A stretch of DNA of 42,934 bases, from NCBI GenBank assembly GCA_964440605.1, contig CAYTSW010000008.1:1-42934 (forward strand), given 5' to 3'. Origin of the DNA: CAYTSW01 sp964440605 (lineage in GTDB: Bacteria; Planctomycetota; Phycisphaerae; Phycisphaerales; UBA1924). This document shows positions 14,341 to 23,317 of this stretch, piece by piece. The position numbers and the translations under genes were made by a program. The notes below the pieces were generated by a model that saw nothing but the letters and a program-made list of their open reading frames with translations, ran no database searches and was not told the origin of the DNA. How positions within the stretch are numbered: the first letter of the stretch is position 1; each line of letters starts with the position of its first letter.

Positions 14341-15891
14341 ATGGTTCGAGACTGTGGTGTTCGTGTGCGTGGTTGGCTGCTCGCTCTCGTCATGCTCGGG
14401 TGTGCGCCGTTGGCGTTCGGTGAGGAAGAAGCGCAGTCGAGCGCGAGCGAGCAGGCCGCCGAGCCGATGGCGATGGAGGCGGTCACCACCCGTGCCTCGG
14501 TCACCGTTGATGGCGAGGACCTCGCCTACACCGCGACCGCCGGCACGCTGCCCGTGCTCGACGACGAGACCGGCGAAGTTCGAGCAGAGGTCTTCTACAT
14601 CGCCTATACGCTCGACGACGTGGACGACGACGCGGAGCGGCCCATCACCTTCGCGTTCAACGGCGGCCCCGGCTCGTCGAGCGTCTGGCTGCACATGGGC
14701 GCGCTCGGGCCCAAACGCGTCGTCTTCGCCAACGACAAGGGCGACGCCCCGGCCCCGCCCTACGACGTGGTGGAAAACGAATACACCTGGCTCAAGTGGA
14801 CGGATCTGGTCTTCCTTGATCCGGTGTCCACGGGCTTCAGCCGCCCCGCTCCAGGCGTGGACAAGAAAGATTTCCACGGCGTCGAGGAAGACGCCTCGTC
14901 CGTCGGCGACGTCATCCAGCTCTACGTCTCCCGCCACGACCGCTGGGACTCGGCCAAGTGGCTCTGCGGCGAGTCCTACGGCTCGACCCGCGCCGCCGCC
15001 GTCGCCGACTACCTCCAGACACGCCACGGCATGTTCCTCAACGGCGTCGTGATGGTCTCGGCCGCCATCGACTTCGCGACCCTGCGCTTCGGCAACGGCA
15101 ACCAGCTCCCCTACGCGGTCTTCCTCCCGACGTACGTCGCGACAGCTTGGTATCACGACATGCTCAGCGGTGCGACGCAACAGATGTCGTTGGAACGTGT
15201 CACGCGCGGCGCTGAGCAGTGGGTCGAGAACGCCTACGTCCCGGCGTTATTCCAAGGCCGTCCCACCGACGAGGGTGACATGGCGCAACTCGTCGACGAC
15301 ATGAGCCAGTGGACCGGTCTGCGCGAAGACTTCGTCCGCGCCGCCGACGCGCGTATCAGCATCTGGCGATTCACCAAGGAACTGCTGCGCGACGAGCGCC
15401 GGACGGTCGGCCGCCTCGACAGCCGCTTCAAGGGCATCGACGCCGACGCCGCCGGCGAGAGCCCCTCGTACGACCCCAGCTACAGCACCATCCTCGGCCC
15501 CTACACCGGCGCGGTGAACCAGTACCTGCGCGAAGACCTCGGCGTCACGACCGAAAAGGTGTACGAGATCCTCACTGGCAAGGTCCGCCCCTGGAACTAC
15601 GACGAGGTCGCCACCGGGCGCTACCTCAACGTCGCGGGTCGCCTGCGCGACGCGATGAACCGCAACGAGCACCTGCGCGTGCTCTTCGTCAGCGGGTACT
15701 ACGACCTCGCCACGCCGTACTACGCCACGGAATACGTCATCCGCCAGATGCTGCTCGACGACGTGCGGCGCGACCACGTCAAGCACATCGTCTATCCCGC
15801 CGGGCACATGATGTACCTGCACAAGCCCTCGCTGGTGAAGCTGACGGACGACGTGAGAGAGTTTTACGAAGCCGCCGCCGACGCACAATGA
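14341..15891 (+). CDS. secreted serine carboxypeptidase, peptidase family S10
   Basis: Product of 516 residues. The exported N-terminus has a hydrophobic stretch (GWLLALVMLG) followed by Cys21, so either a lipoprotein (imperfect lipobox MLGC) or signal peptidase I cutting near AFG/EE. S10 marks are present in order: FAFNGGPGSSSVWLHMGALG (oxyanion region, 104-123), WTDLVFLDPVSTGFS, the nucleophile in CGESYGSTR (S212), SGYYDLATPYYAT (D455) and YPAGHMMY (H489). The family removes C-terminal amino acids at acidic pH. Bacterial S10 members of about 500 residues are typical. A GAAAGGGG site precedes ATG 14341. Residues 30-50 are Glu/Ala/Ser-rich linker. Likely substrates are external peptides (inference). 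Confidence 0.93.
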   Translation: MVRDCGVRVRGWLLALVMLGCAPLAFGEEEAQSSASEQAAEPMAMEAVTTRASVTVDGEDLAYTATAGTLPVLDDETGEVRAEVFYIAYTLDDVDDDAERPITFAFNGGPGSSSVWLHMGALGPKRVVFANDKGDAPAPPYDVVENEYTWLKWTDLVFLDPVSTGFSRPAPGVDKKDFHGVEEDASSVGDVIQLYVSRHDRWDSAKWLCGESYGSTRAAAVADYLQTRHGMFLNGVVMVSAAIDFATLRFGNGNQLPYAVFLPTYVATAWYHDMLSGATQQMSLERVTRGAEQWVENAYVPALFQGRPTDEGDMAQLVDDMSQWTGLREDFVRAADARISIWRFTKELLRDERRTVGRLDSRFKGIDADAAGESPSYDPSYSTILGPYTGAVNQYLREDLGVTTEKVYEILTGKVRPWNYDEVATGRYLNVAGRLRDAMNRNEHLRVLFVSGYYDLATPYYATEYVIRQMLLDDVRRDHVKHIVYPAGHMMYLHKPSLVKLTDDVREFYEAAADAQ

Positions 15892-15945
15892 CGCGCGCTT
15901 CTCGCTCGCCGGCCCCTCCATCGCCCGCTCGCCAGGAGTCGAACC

Positions 15946-16554
15946 ATGCCCGTCCAGGCCACCCCAGGTGATCAGTTCGTCATCCGCCGAAAGGTGCTGC
16001 GCCTCTTCGGCAACTCCTTCCACGTCTACAACGGCCAGGGCCGACTCGTCGCGTACTGCAACCAGAAGCGCTTCCGCCTGCGCGAGGACATCCGCCTCTA
16101 CACCGACGAGAGCAAGTCCGAGGAGTTTCTCAGCCTCCGCACCCGCCAGATCATCGACTTCGGCGCCACCTACGACGTTAAACTGCCCGACGGCCAGGTG
16201 CTCTGCTCCCTCCGTCGCAAGGGCTTCAAGAGCACCTTCCTGCGCGACTCCTGGACCATCTTCGGCCCGAAGCTCGACGACGGCGCCCAGCCGCAACCCA
16301 TCGCCATCCTCCAGGAAGACTCCATGGGCGCCGCCCTCGCCCGCCGCCTCCATGAACTGGTCGCCGCCCTCGTGCCGCAGAAGTTCCACATCGAACGCAC
16401 CGACGGCACACTCATCGCCATCCTCAAGACCAGCATCAACCCCTTCGTCTACAAGCTCGGCGTCGACATCCAGCACGACGACGAGCAGCTCGACGAGCTG
16501 ACCATCCTCGCCTGCGGCGTGCTGATCGCGGCCATCGAGGGACGACAGGACTGA
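15946..16554 (+). CDS. LURP-one-related (tubby/scramblase-like) protein
   Basis: Product of 202 residues with AGGAG seven to eight bases before ATG 15946. The opening DQFVIRRKVLRLFGNSFHVY, then GRLVAYCNQKRFRLREDIRL, RQIIDFGATYDVKLPDGQVL and PKFHIERTDG-type strands match the LURP-one-related family. It has a tubby-like beta-barrel with a central hydrophobic helix, here LTILACGVLIAAIEG near the C-terminus. Bacterial members such as YxjI have no settled function; relatives include phospholipid scramblases, so a membrane-lipid role is only an inference. The gene lies between the S10 peptidase gene and argS on the same strand. Confidence 0.8.
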   Translation: MPVQATPGDQFVIRRKVLRLFGNSFHVYNGQGRLVAYCNQKRFRLREDIRLYTDESKSEEFLSLRTRQIIDFGATYDVKLPDGQVLCSLRRKGFKSTFLRDSWTIFGPKLDDGAQPQPIAILQEDSMGAALARRLHELVAALVPQKFHIERTDGTLIAILKTSINPFVYKLGVDIQHDDEQLDELTILACGVLIAAIEGRQD

Positions 16555-16598
16555 GCCGGCCAATCGCCCACGCGACGCCGACGGGACGCGGGCTTCAC

Positions 16599-16604
16599 TA
16601 CACT
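16599..16604 (+). promoter_or_regulatory. candidate -10 hexamer for argS (leaderless)
   Basis: TACACT lies 8 nt before ATG 16613, so the transcript would start at or within a base or two of the start codon. No Shine-Dalgarno is present. Confidence 0.45.
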
Positions 16605-16612
16605 CCCGCCCG

Positions 16613-18445
16613 ATGGCCCTCGATCCTCATATCCAGCTCCGCAAGCGATTCCTGAAGGCGATGCACGCCGCCTTCGGCGACACGTTGCCCGACGACGCCG
16701 ACCCTCTGCTCGCGCCCGCCAAGGACCCGAAGTTCGGCGACGTGCAGGCCAACGCCGCGATGGGCCTGGCCAAGAAGATGGGTCGCAAGCCGCGCGACGT
16801 CGCGCAGGCCATCGTCGATCATCTGGATGTCGAAGGCCTCGCCGAGCCGCCGGAGATCGCAGGGCCCGGGTTCATCAACGTGCGCCTGCGCAACGACGCC
16901 CTCGCCGGCGCCCTCGAAGCGATGCGCGACGAGCGACTCGGCATCGAGCCACCCGGCGCCGTCGAAACCGTCGTCGTCGATCTCTGCGGCGTCAACCTCG
17001 CCAAGCAGATGCACGTGGGCCACCTGCGCGCCACAGTCATCGGCGACGCCATCGCGCGCCTCTGGGAACGCCTCGGCCACCGCGTCATCCGCCAGAACCA
17101 CTTCGGCGACTGGGGCCTGCCCATCGCCATGGTGACCGACGCGGTCAAGCGCAAGGCCGACGCGGGCGAGCTGGACCTCGAGGCGCTCACCCTCGACCGG
17201 CTCGAAGAGGAATACCGCGCCGCACAGGCCGAGGGCGAGCGCGGGCGGGCCGAGATGCGCGCTATCGAGCGCTACGGCCTCGGCCCCAAGGCCAGGGCCG
17301 AGTGGGAGGAGGCCTACGACGCCGGTCAGGCCGCCCGCGCTCGCGCCCGCGCCGCGCTCGTCAAGCTCCAGGAGGGCGACGACGCCATGCGCACCGTCTG
17401 GGAACGCATCAGCCGCGTCACGCTCGAGTCCTGCTTCGCCAACTGCGCCCGCCTGGGCGCGCACGTCACCGACGAAGCGACCGCCGGAGAGTCCTCCTAC
17501 CGCGACGAGCTTCGACCCATGGTCGAGGATCTCGTCTCGCGCGGCGTCGCGCGGGAAAGCGACGGCGCCCTCGTCGTCCGCGTCGACGATGAAGGCATCC
17601 GCGAGCCCGCGCTCATCCGCAAGCGCGACGGCGGGTTCCTCTACGCGACCACCGACGTCGCCGGGATCCGACGGCGCGTCCAGACGCTCGGCGCCGATCG
17701 CGTCTTCTACGCCGTCGATGCCCGCCAGGCGCTGCACTTCCGCCAGGTCTTCGCCGCCGCACGCAAGGCGGGCTACACGCGCCGGCCCGACGGCACCGAC
17801 GCGCAACTCGTCCACGCCGCCTTCGGCATGGTGCTCGGGATCGACGGGCGACCCTTCAGGACGCGCGCCGGCAAGAACGTCAAGCTCTCGGACCTGCTCG
17901 ACGAAGCGGTGCAGCGTGCCGGAGCCGCCGTCGCTGAGAAGAACCCGGCGCTCGACGCCGACGAGCGTCGCGCCGTGGCCCGCGCCGTGGGCATCGGCGC
18001 GATCAAGTACGCCGACCTGTCGTCGGACCGCGCCCGCGATTACGTCTTCGCCTTCGATCGCATGCTCGCCTTCGAGGGCAACACCGGGCCCTACCTCCAA
18101 TACGCCTGCGTGCGCACCGGCTCAATCGCCGCCAAGGCGGCGAGCGCGGGCATCGCGCCCGGTTCGATCGCGGTCGCGGCTCCCGAGGAACGGGCCCTGG
18201 CCTTCGCCCTGCTGCGGTACCCCGAGGCCGTACGCGAAGCCGCGCAGCACGCCGAACCCCACCGACTGACCACCGCCCTCTACGACCTCGCGACAGCCTT
18301 CAGCGCGTTCTTTGCCGCCTGCCCGGTCATCGCAGCCGAGGATCCCGAGGCACGCCCCGCGCGTCTCGCCCTGGTCGATCTGGCCGGCCGCGTCCTCCGC
18401 GACGGCCTCGAAACCCTCGGCATCGAGGCCCCGGTCCGGATGTGA
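16613..18445 (+). CDS. argS: arginyl-tRNA synthetase
   Basis: Product of 610 residues; charges tRNA-Arg with arginine in the cytoplasm. It has the N-terminal additional domain with KFGDVQANAAMGLAKKMGRK (40-59), then PGFINVRL. The class I HIGH motif appears as MHVGHLRATVIGDAI (133-147) followed by NHFGDWGLPIAM. The KMSKS region is replaced by RTRAGKNVKLSDLLDEA, as in many bacterial ArgRS that lack the canonical lysines. The C-terminal anticodon-binding (DALR) domain includes LQYACVRTGSIAAKA and ends GIEAPVRM. Length is slightly above the usual 560-590. No ribosome binding site precedes the ATG, but a TACACT hexamer lies 8 nt away. Confidence 0.96.
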   Translation: MALDPHIQLRKRFLKAMHAAFGDTLPDDADPLLAPAKDPKFGDVQANAAMGLAKKMGRKPRDVAQAIVDHLDVEGLAEPPEIAGPGFINVRLRNDALAGALEAMRDERLGIEPPGAVETVVVDLCGVNLAKQMHVGHLRATVIGDAIARLWERLGHRVIRQNHFGDWGLPIAMVTDAVKRKADAGELDLEALTLDRLEEEYRAAQAEGERGRAEMRAIERYGLGPKARAEWEEAYDAGQAARARARAALVKLQEGDDAMRTVWERISRVTLESCFANCARLGAHVTDEATAGESSYRDELRPMVEDLVSRGVARESDGALVVRVDDEGIREPALIRKRDGGFLYATTDVAGIRRRVQTLGADRVFYAVDARQALHFRQVFAAARKAGYTRRPDGTDAQLVHAAFGMVLGIDGRPFRTRAGKNVKLSDLLDEAVQRAGAAVAEKNPALDADERRAVARAVGIGAIKYADLSSDRARDYVFAFDRMLAFEGNTGPYLQYACVRTGSIAAKAASAGIAPGSIAVAAPEERALAFALLRYPEAVREAAQHAEPHRLTTALYDLATAFSAFFAACPVIAAEDPEARPARLALVDLAGRVLRDGLETLGIEAPVRM

Positions 18446-18893
18446 CGCGTGCAGCGACCGTGCGGAGTGGGCAGCGAGGGCGGTCTGGGGCACGTGGGAC
18501 ACGGGACCGAGATGCGCGGATGGCGCTGTTACCCCCGGTGGGGTATGTGCCCCTGTTGGGGAGAGGCGCCCGATCGAGTAGGGGATCGGGTCGATAGGTC
18601 CGGGGATGCGAAGGCCTGTACCCGGATGTCGCCCTCCCTGAGCTGTGCGCGAGGGGCGGTGCTTGTTCCGTGCCAACACCCCTTCTGTATACAGGGATTA
18701 GGGTATTTGTTCTCGGTGCAGATTCTGTTTCGTCGAGGCACCCGAAATGGGTCGATCTGGAGGGTTTGTCCTTGCGGACGGCCACCAGTTGCAGTATTTG
18801 TTGACGATTGACGACCCCCGAGCGTGGAGGATGAGTGCTGTCGTGGAGGGCAGCCCGCTCCGGGGGATAGAACCGAACACTGTGGAGGTTCCC
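18446..18893. other. long leader/intergenic region before the 1370-residue secreted protein
   Basis: No gene was seen in these 448 bp. Base composition is lower in GC than the flanking genes. It includes a perfect 10-bp palindrome CTGTATACAG (18685-18694) and ends in GGAGG (18884-18888), a good Shine-Dalgarno for ATG 18894. An open frame runs in from 18747 but its extra residues have no signal peptide. I found no promoter I would defend. Confidence 0.4.
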
Positions 18894-21800
18894 ATGCAGG
18901 TTGGTTGCTGTATTCGCCGGGCGGCTATCGCTTTCGGCGCTGTCTCAGCGGTCACCCTTCTCGCTTCGACCGGCCTGGCCGGCGAGAAGACCGCTGACAC
19001 CAAGTCCCCGGATCGCATCCGGGTCCAGACTCTGGATCGTGCCGAGGCCACCAAGGCCCGTCCGGTCGATCTCAACTCCATCTCGAACGAAGCGGGCGTC
19101 GCGCCCGCTAAGGCTCCGGCCCAGATGAACACCGAGGCCGCCCCCGCGAACAACCTTCGCGGCGCCCCCGCGGGCGAGTCGTGCGGCACCGCCGTCGACC
19201 TCGATGCCGACCTCGCGGCCGGCATGGGCTCGGCCACCGTCTCGGGCGACACGAGCACAAGCTCGTACATCGTCAACGAAGCGTCCAACCCCGAGCTGCC
19301 CGCGGCTCCCTGCTCGACGCCCTTCGCCGACTTCTCCGGCGCCCCCGGCCTCTTCTACTCGTTCACGGGCGACGGCAACGACTACCTCATCTCGACCTGC
19401 TCGGTCAACACCCTCTTCGACACCACGATCTCCATCTTCACCGGCTGCGGCGACCCCGAGCTCACCTGCGCCGGCGGCAACGGCGACGCGGGCAGCTGCA
19501 CCGAATCGGGCGGCCCCCCCTCAGTCTTCCTCTCCACCGCCCAGCTCACCACCATGCCCGGCGAGACCTACTACATCCTCGTCCACGGCTTTGGCCCGAC
19601 CGATTCGGGCGCGTTCGAGCTCTCCGTCGAGCAGCTCGAAGCCTTCTCCTGCACCCCCGACCAGAACGAGTCGGAAGTCTGCGTCACCGAGGACGCCGAA
19701 GAGGTCAACGGCGGCTGCAACAGCCCCGGCACCCCCCTCGAGACGCTGAACACCGGCGTCACCCTCGGCATCCTGTCCAGCTACGAGTCGGCCGACCTCG
19801 GCGGCCTCGCCCGCGATACCGACTGGTACCTCCTCGACACCTCGACGGACATGGACCCCTCGGACATCTCCATCAACATCACCGGCGACGGCGACTTCGT
19901 CTTCGGCATCATCACCGACGGCGAAGGCACCCCGGTCACCGACTGCGCCACCGCCGCTGCGGTCGAGGCCTTCGGTGGCTCCGAGACCGTCTTCGGCTCC
20001 GCCGCCGAAGGCATCTCGGGCACCGCCTGCCTCGCCCCCGGTCAGTACTGGTTCTTCGTTTCGGTTCCCGCCGACGGCGCTGATCGCGCCTGCGGCGTCG
20101 CCGAAGTGCAGTACTGCCTCGACGTGTCGGTTGCGCCCTGCGAAGTCGCGGCCTGCTGCCTTCCCGATGGCACCTGCATGAACCTCAACACCGCCGAATG
20201 CGCCGACATGGGCGGCACCTTCTTCTCCGGCGAAGACTGCGCCACGTTCACCTGCGTGGGCTTCTGCTGCCTCTTCGAGGAAGACCCCATCGAGATGTCG
20301 CGCATCGTCGACCTCTCCCAGTCCGCCTGCGAAGGCCTCGTCGCCGGCGGTTCGGCTCGCGCCTTCCTCGGCTACAACCTGACCATGGCCGAGCAGGACG
20401 CCGCGTTCTGCCCCGCCCGCCCCATCAACGATGACTGCGTCGCCGCGACGCTCGTCACCTTCGACGGCATGGGCATGTTCTCCGACACCGGCACCGTCCT
20501 CGGCGCCACCCCCAACGACGAGTTCCCCCCCAACGGCGCCGCCCCCAACGACGACATCGTCTTCTACGTCGTCGAGGGCACCGGCAACACGATCACCGTG
20601 TCGCTCGACAACCCCGGCACCGCGTTTGACACCGTCCTCGCCGTCTGGTGCTCCGGCCCCAACGTCGGCCTCACCGGCCCCTTCTGCCCGCCCGACGTGG
20701 CCCTCTTCCCCGTCGCCTTCGACGACGACGGCGGCACGGGCCTCACCTCCGAGCTCTCGTTCTGCTCCAACGCGGGTGACGCCTACGTCATCGGCGTGCA
20801 GTCCTTCAGCGGCGGCGGCGCTGACGGCTCCCTCGCCGACGGCTCCTACGAGATCACCGTCAACGACGACGGCGTCGAATGCATGGACGCCACCTCGTGC
20901 GTCCTCTGCGACGTCATGTGCACGGGCACCGACGAGTCCCTCGACTCCTGCACCGTCGACGGCAACCTGGGCTGCTTCGATCCCAACCTGATCGACCCGA
21001 CCCAGCCCGCGGCTGAACTCGCCTTCGTCGGCGACACCATCTGCGGCAACATCGGCGACAAGGAAGACGGCGCGATCGACCTCGATCAGATCGTCTTGAT
21101 CAACCCGACCGAGCAGGTCGTCACCATCGACGTCTCCTCCGAGACGCCCCTCGTCTTCGCCGTCCTCGACTACATCAACGGTGGCTCCGACGCCGCCGCT
21201 GGTGTGAACTGCGACAACCTCGCCACCGACGCCGACGGCGCAGTCTTCATCCGCGGCGAGCTCGGCGAAGCCGAGAACTGCATCGACGGCCAGATCTCGC
21301 TCTGCCTCCCGCAGGGTGAGTGGCTCGTCATCGTTCAGAGCGCGGCTCCCTCGACCTGCGAGCAGTTCGACGAGTACAGCATCACCTTCGCCGGCAGCGG
21401 CGTGGCGTGCCCGATTGGCGCCTGCTGCGACCTCGACGGCATGTGCACCGAAGTCAACTCGGCTCAGTGCCTCGACGCCGGCGGCGTGTTCTTTGAAAGC
21501 GAAACCTGCGCCACGGCGATCTGCACCGGTGCGTGCTGCCTCCAGGGCGATCCGGGCACGAGCCTCTGCGAAGATCGTTCGTTCAACGCCTGCGCTGACG
21601 ATCCCAACGCTCTGAGCTTCGCCGGCATCGGCACCACCTGCGCCGTCGAAGGCGTGGATTGCCCCGTCACCCCGCTCAACGGCGAGTGCGACGACGCGAT
21701 CTCCCTGCCCACCGATGGCACCCCCATCGCCGGCTCCAACGCCGCCGACGCCGACGGCATCGTCTGGTACGAGATCATGGGTACCGGTGAGACCATCACC

Positions 21801-23006
21801 GTGACCACCTGCTCGGCGAACACGGACTACGACACCCTGCTCAACGTCCTCTGCCGCGCCTGCGATGACCTCGTCTTCGTGGCCACGAACGACGACGCCG
21901 GCATTGACTGCGAGTTCAGCGGTCTCCAGTCGACCGTCTCGTTCTGCTCCGAAGCGGGCACCTCGTACTTCGTCCAGGTCACCGGCTTCGGGGCCATCCC
22001 CGCGACCGGCAACTTCGAAGTCTCGGCGACCAGCGACGGCGTGGCCTGCACGCCCGACGTGGTCTGCGCTGAAGTCGGCGCCTGCTGCCTCAGCGCCGTC
22101 ACCGACGAGTGCGTCGTGACGACCGAAGCCGACTGCATGGATCAGGGCGGCGTCTACCTCGGCGACAACACCGACTGCGGTGGTGCCGAGTACCAGTGGT
22201 CCGGCGGAGCCGCGACGTTCACCTCGATCCAGGCGACCGGCACCCCGGTCGTGTTCCTGGATGACGGCTCGGGCTTCGGCGCGACCGACGACGGCGTGGC
22301 CACCATCTCCCTGCCCTTCGCGTTCGACTTCTTCGGGACCACCATCCCGATGGGCGCGGACCTCAACATCCACACCAACGGCTTCGCCAGCTTCGATATG
22401 CTCGACGGCGCCGCTGACAGCCTCTTCCTGGCCAACGCCGACGCCACCTCGCCCAACAACCTGATCGCCCCGCTGTGGTCCGATCAGCAGAATGTCTCGG
22501 CCTGGACCGAGGTGGTCGGTGGCAACCTGGTCATCGAGTGGGATACCGATCCCCTCGGCCTCCTGGGCCTCGACGACCTGGGTGGTAACTACCAGGCGAT
22601 CCTGTCTCCCTCGGGCGACATCACCTTCGTCTACGGTCCCGATCCCTTCGAGATCGCTCCCGGCGGCAGCCCCGCCTTCAACCTCTTCTTCGGTGTGCAG
22701 AACGCCGACGGCTCGATCGTCTCGGGCCCCGCGGACATCGCCTCCGGCGAAGAGCGCGTGGGCACCTTCGTTGTCGAGCCGAGTCCCTGCCCGGCCGGTC
22801 CCGTCAACGACTGCCAGTTCGACTTCGACAACAACGGTAGCGTGGACGGCGCCGACTTCGGTACCTTCGGTGCCGCGTTCGGCTCGATGATGGGCGACGC
22901 GAACTACAACCCGCAGGCCGACAGCAACAACGACGGTGTCGTCGACGGTGCTGACTTCGGAGCCTTGGGCGCCGAGTTCGGTCGCACCGACTGCCTGATG
23001 CCTTGA
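18894..23006 (+). CDS. giant secreted Cys-rich repeat protein with dockerin-like C-terminal domain
   Basis: Product of 1370 residues; the start is set by GGAGG five bases before ATG 18894 and by the signal peptide that begins there (residues 1-29, cut near GLAG/EK). Three related beta-domains follow, each with a C-x-A opening, FDT-type strands and acidic loops resembling PPC-like domains (about residues 97-265, 505-660 and 925-1060). Between them are Cys-rich modules opening AACCLPDGTC (419), GACCDLDGMC (842) and GACCLSA (1062), with CxxxGGxFF-type middles. Residues near 1085-1290 look like a nidogen-type (NIDO) beta-domain (HTNGFASFDMLDGAADSLFL). The last 65 residues are a duplicated calcium-loop unit, DFDNNGSVDGADFGTFGAAF and NNDGVVDGADFGALGAEFGR, ending TDCLMP. 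Function is unknown; a surface or matrix structural or adhesive role is inferred. The composition is acidic and Thr/Gly-rich. Two hairpins end the gene. Confidence 0.9.
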   Translation: MQVGCCIRRAAIAFGAVSAVTLLASTGLAGEKTADTKSPDRIRVQTLDRAEATKARPVDLNSISNEAGVAPAKAPAQMNTEAAPANNLRGAPAGESCGTAVDLDADLAAGMGSATVSGDTSTSSYIVNEASNPELPAAPCSTPFADFSGAPGLFYSFTGDGNDYLISTCSVNTLFDTTISIFTGCGDPELTCAGGNGDAGSCTESGGPPSVFLSTAQLTTMPGETYYILVHGFGPTDSGAFELSVEQLEAFSCTPDQNESEVCVTEDAEEVNGGCNSPGTPLETLNTGVTLGILSSYESADLGGLARDTDWYLLDTSTDMDPSDISINITGDGDFVFGIITDGEGTPVTDCATAAAVEAFGGSETVFGSAAEGISGTACLAPGQYWFFVSVPADGADRACGVAEVQYCLDVSVAPCEVAACCLPDGTCMNLNTAECADMGGTFFSGEDCATFTCVGFCCLFEEDPIEMSRIVDLSQSACEGLVAGGSARAFLGYNLTMAEQDAAFCPARPINDDCVAATLVTFDGMGMFSDTGTVLGATPNDEFPPNGAAPNDDIVFYVVEGTGNTITVSLDNPGTAFDTVLAVWCSGPNVGLTGPFCPPDVALFPVAFDDDGGTGLTSELSFCSNAGDAYVIGVQSFSGGGADGSLADGSYEITVNDDGVECMDATSCVLCDVMCTGTDESLDSCTVDGNLGCFDPNLIDPTQPAAELAFVGDTICGNIGDKEDGAIDLDQIVLINPTEQVVTIDVSSETPLVFAVLDYINGGSDAAAGVNCDNLATDADGAVFIRGELGEAENCIDGQISLCLPQGEWLVIVQSAAPSTCEQFDEYSITFAGSGVACPIGACCDLDGMCTEVNSAQCLDAGGVFFESETCATAICTGACCLQGDPGTSLCEDRSFNACADDPNALSFAGIGTTCAVEGVDCPVTPLNGECDDAISLPTDGTPIAGSNAADADGIVWYEIMGTGETITVTTCSANTDYDTLLNVLCRACDDLVFVATNDDAGIDCEFSGLQSTVSFCSEAGTSYFVQVTGFGAIPATGNFEVSATSDGVACTPDVVCAEVGACCLSAVTDECVVTTEADCMDQGGVYLGDNTDCGGAEYQWSGGAATFTSIQATGTPVVFLDDGSGFGATDDGVATISLPFAFDFFGTTIPMGADLNIHTNGFASFDMLDGAADSLFLANADATSPNNLIAPLWSDQQNVSAWTEVVGGNLVIEWDTDPLGLLGLDDLGGNYQAILSPSGDITFVYGPDPFEIAPGGSPAFNLFFGVQNADGSIVSGPADIASGEERVGTFVVEPSPCPAGPVNDCQFDFDNNGSVDGADFGTFGAAFGSMMGDANYNPQADSNNDGVVDGADFGALGAEFGRTDCLMP

Positions 23007-23028
23007 TGCGTCAGCAGTGACTCACTCC

Positions 23029-23053
23029 GGTGAGCCGGCCTGACCGGCTCACC
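23029..23053 (+). terminator. first hairpin after the 1370-residue gene
   Basis: Perfect 10-bp stem GGTGAGCCGG / CCGGCTCACC with 5-nt loop, 23 nt past the stop codon. No T-run follows, so it may stabilise the 3' end rather than terminate. Confidence 0.5.
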
Positions 23054-23068
23054 AACTGAGCAACACCC

Positions 23069-23102
23069 AGGCGGGAAGGCTTCGGCCTTCCCGCCTTTTT
23101 TT
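23069..23102 (+). terminator. strong intrinsic terminator
   Basis: A 12-bp perfect stem (AGGCGGGAAGGC / GCCTTCCCGCCT) closed by the very stable TTCG tetraloop and followed by seven T. It ends the 1370-residue gene's transcript. Confidence 0.92.
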
Positions 23103-23317
23103 GCGCCTCCCGCCCGCATGCGCTCCGAGCACACAACGCCCGAAAAGCCCCGCGGACGCTCGCGTGGTCGAAAACGCTGGCGTTCTCTTTGGTCGCAACG
23201 CGGCGCTGGGGTATGGTGAACCGAATAGTCCACACGGCGGCAGGACGACGCGCGCGTTTCGGGAGAGTGAACGCGCATCTCGCGTGTTCACCGCCTCGAC
23301 CCCCAAGGAGAGTTGCT
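23103..23317. other. promoter-containing spacer before the 1164-residue protease gene
   Basis: With the two hairpins before it, this makes a 311-bp gene-free stretch. TATGGT near 23212 is a possible -10 with a leader of about 100 nt. An upstream open frame (from 23189) is rejected as coding because it is Arg-rich and has no ribosome binding site. AAGGAGA just before 23318 is the Shine-Dalgarno of the next gene. Confidence 0.35.

Noticed and set aside
18685..18694. CTGTATACAG considered as a LexA box
   Set aside because: The LexA box needs CTG and CAG with a longer spacer; the palindrome is only 10 bp and the downstream gene is not a DNA-repair gene.
19521..22373. Open frame of 950 codons on the minus strand, antisense to the 1370-residue secreted protein
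   Set aside because: It mirrors the strong GC3 bias and repeated Asp/Gly codons of the plus-strand gene. It has no ribosome binding site, domain or signal peptide, while the plus-strand gene has all of them.
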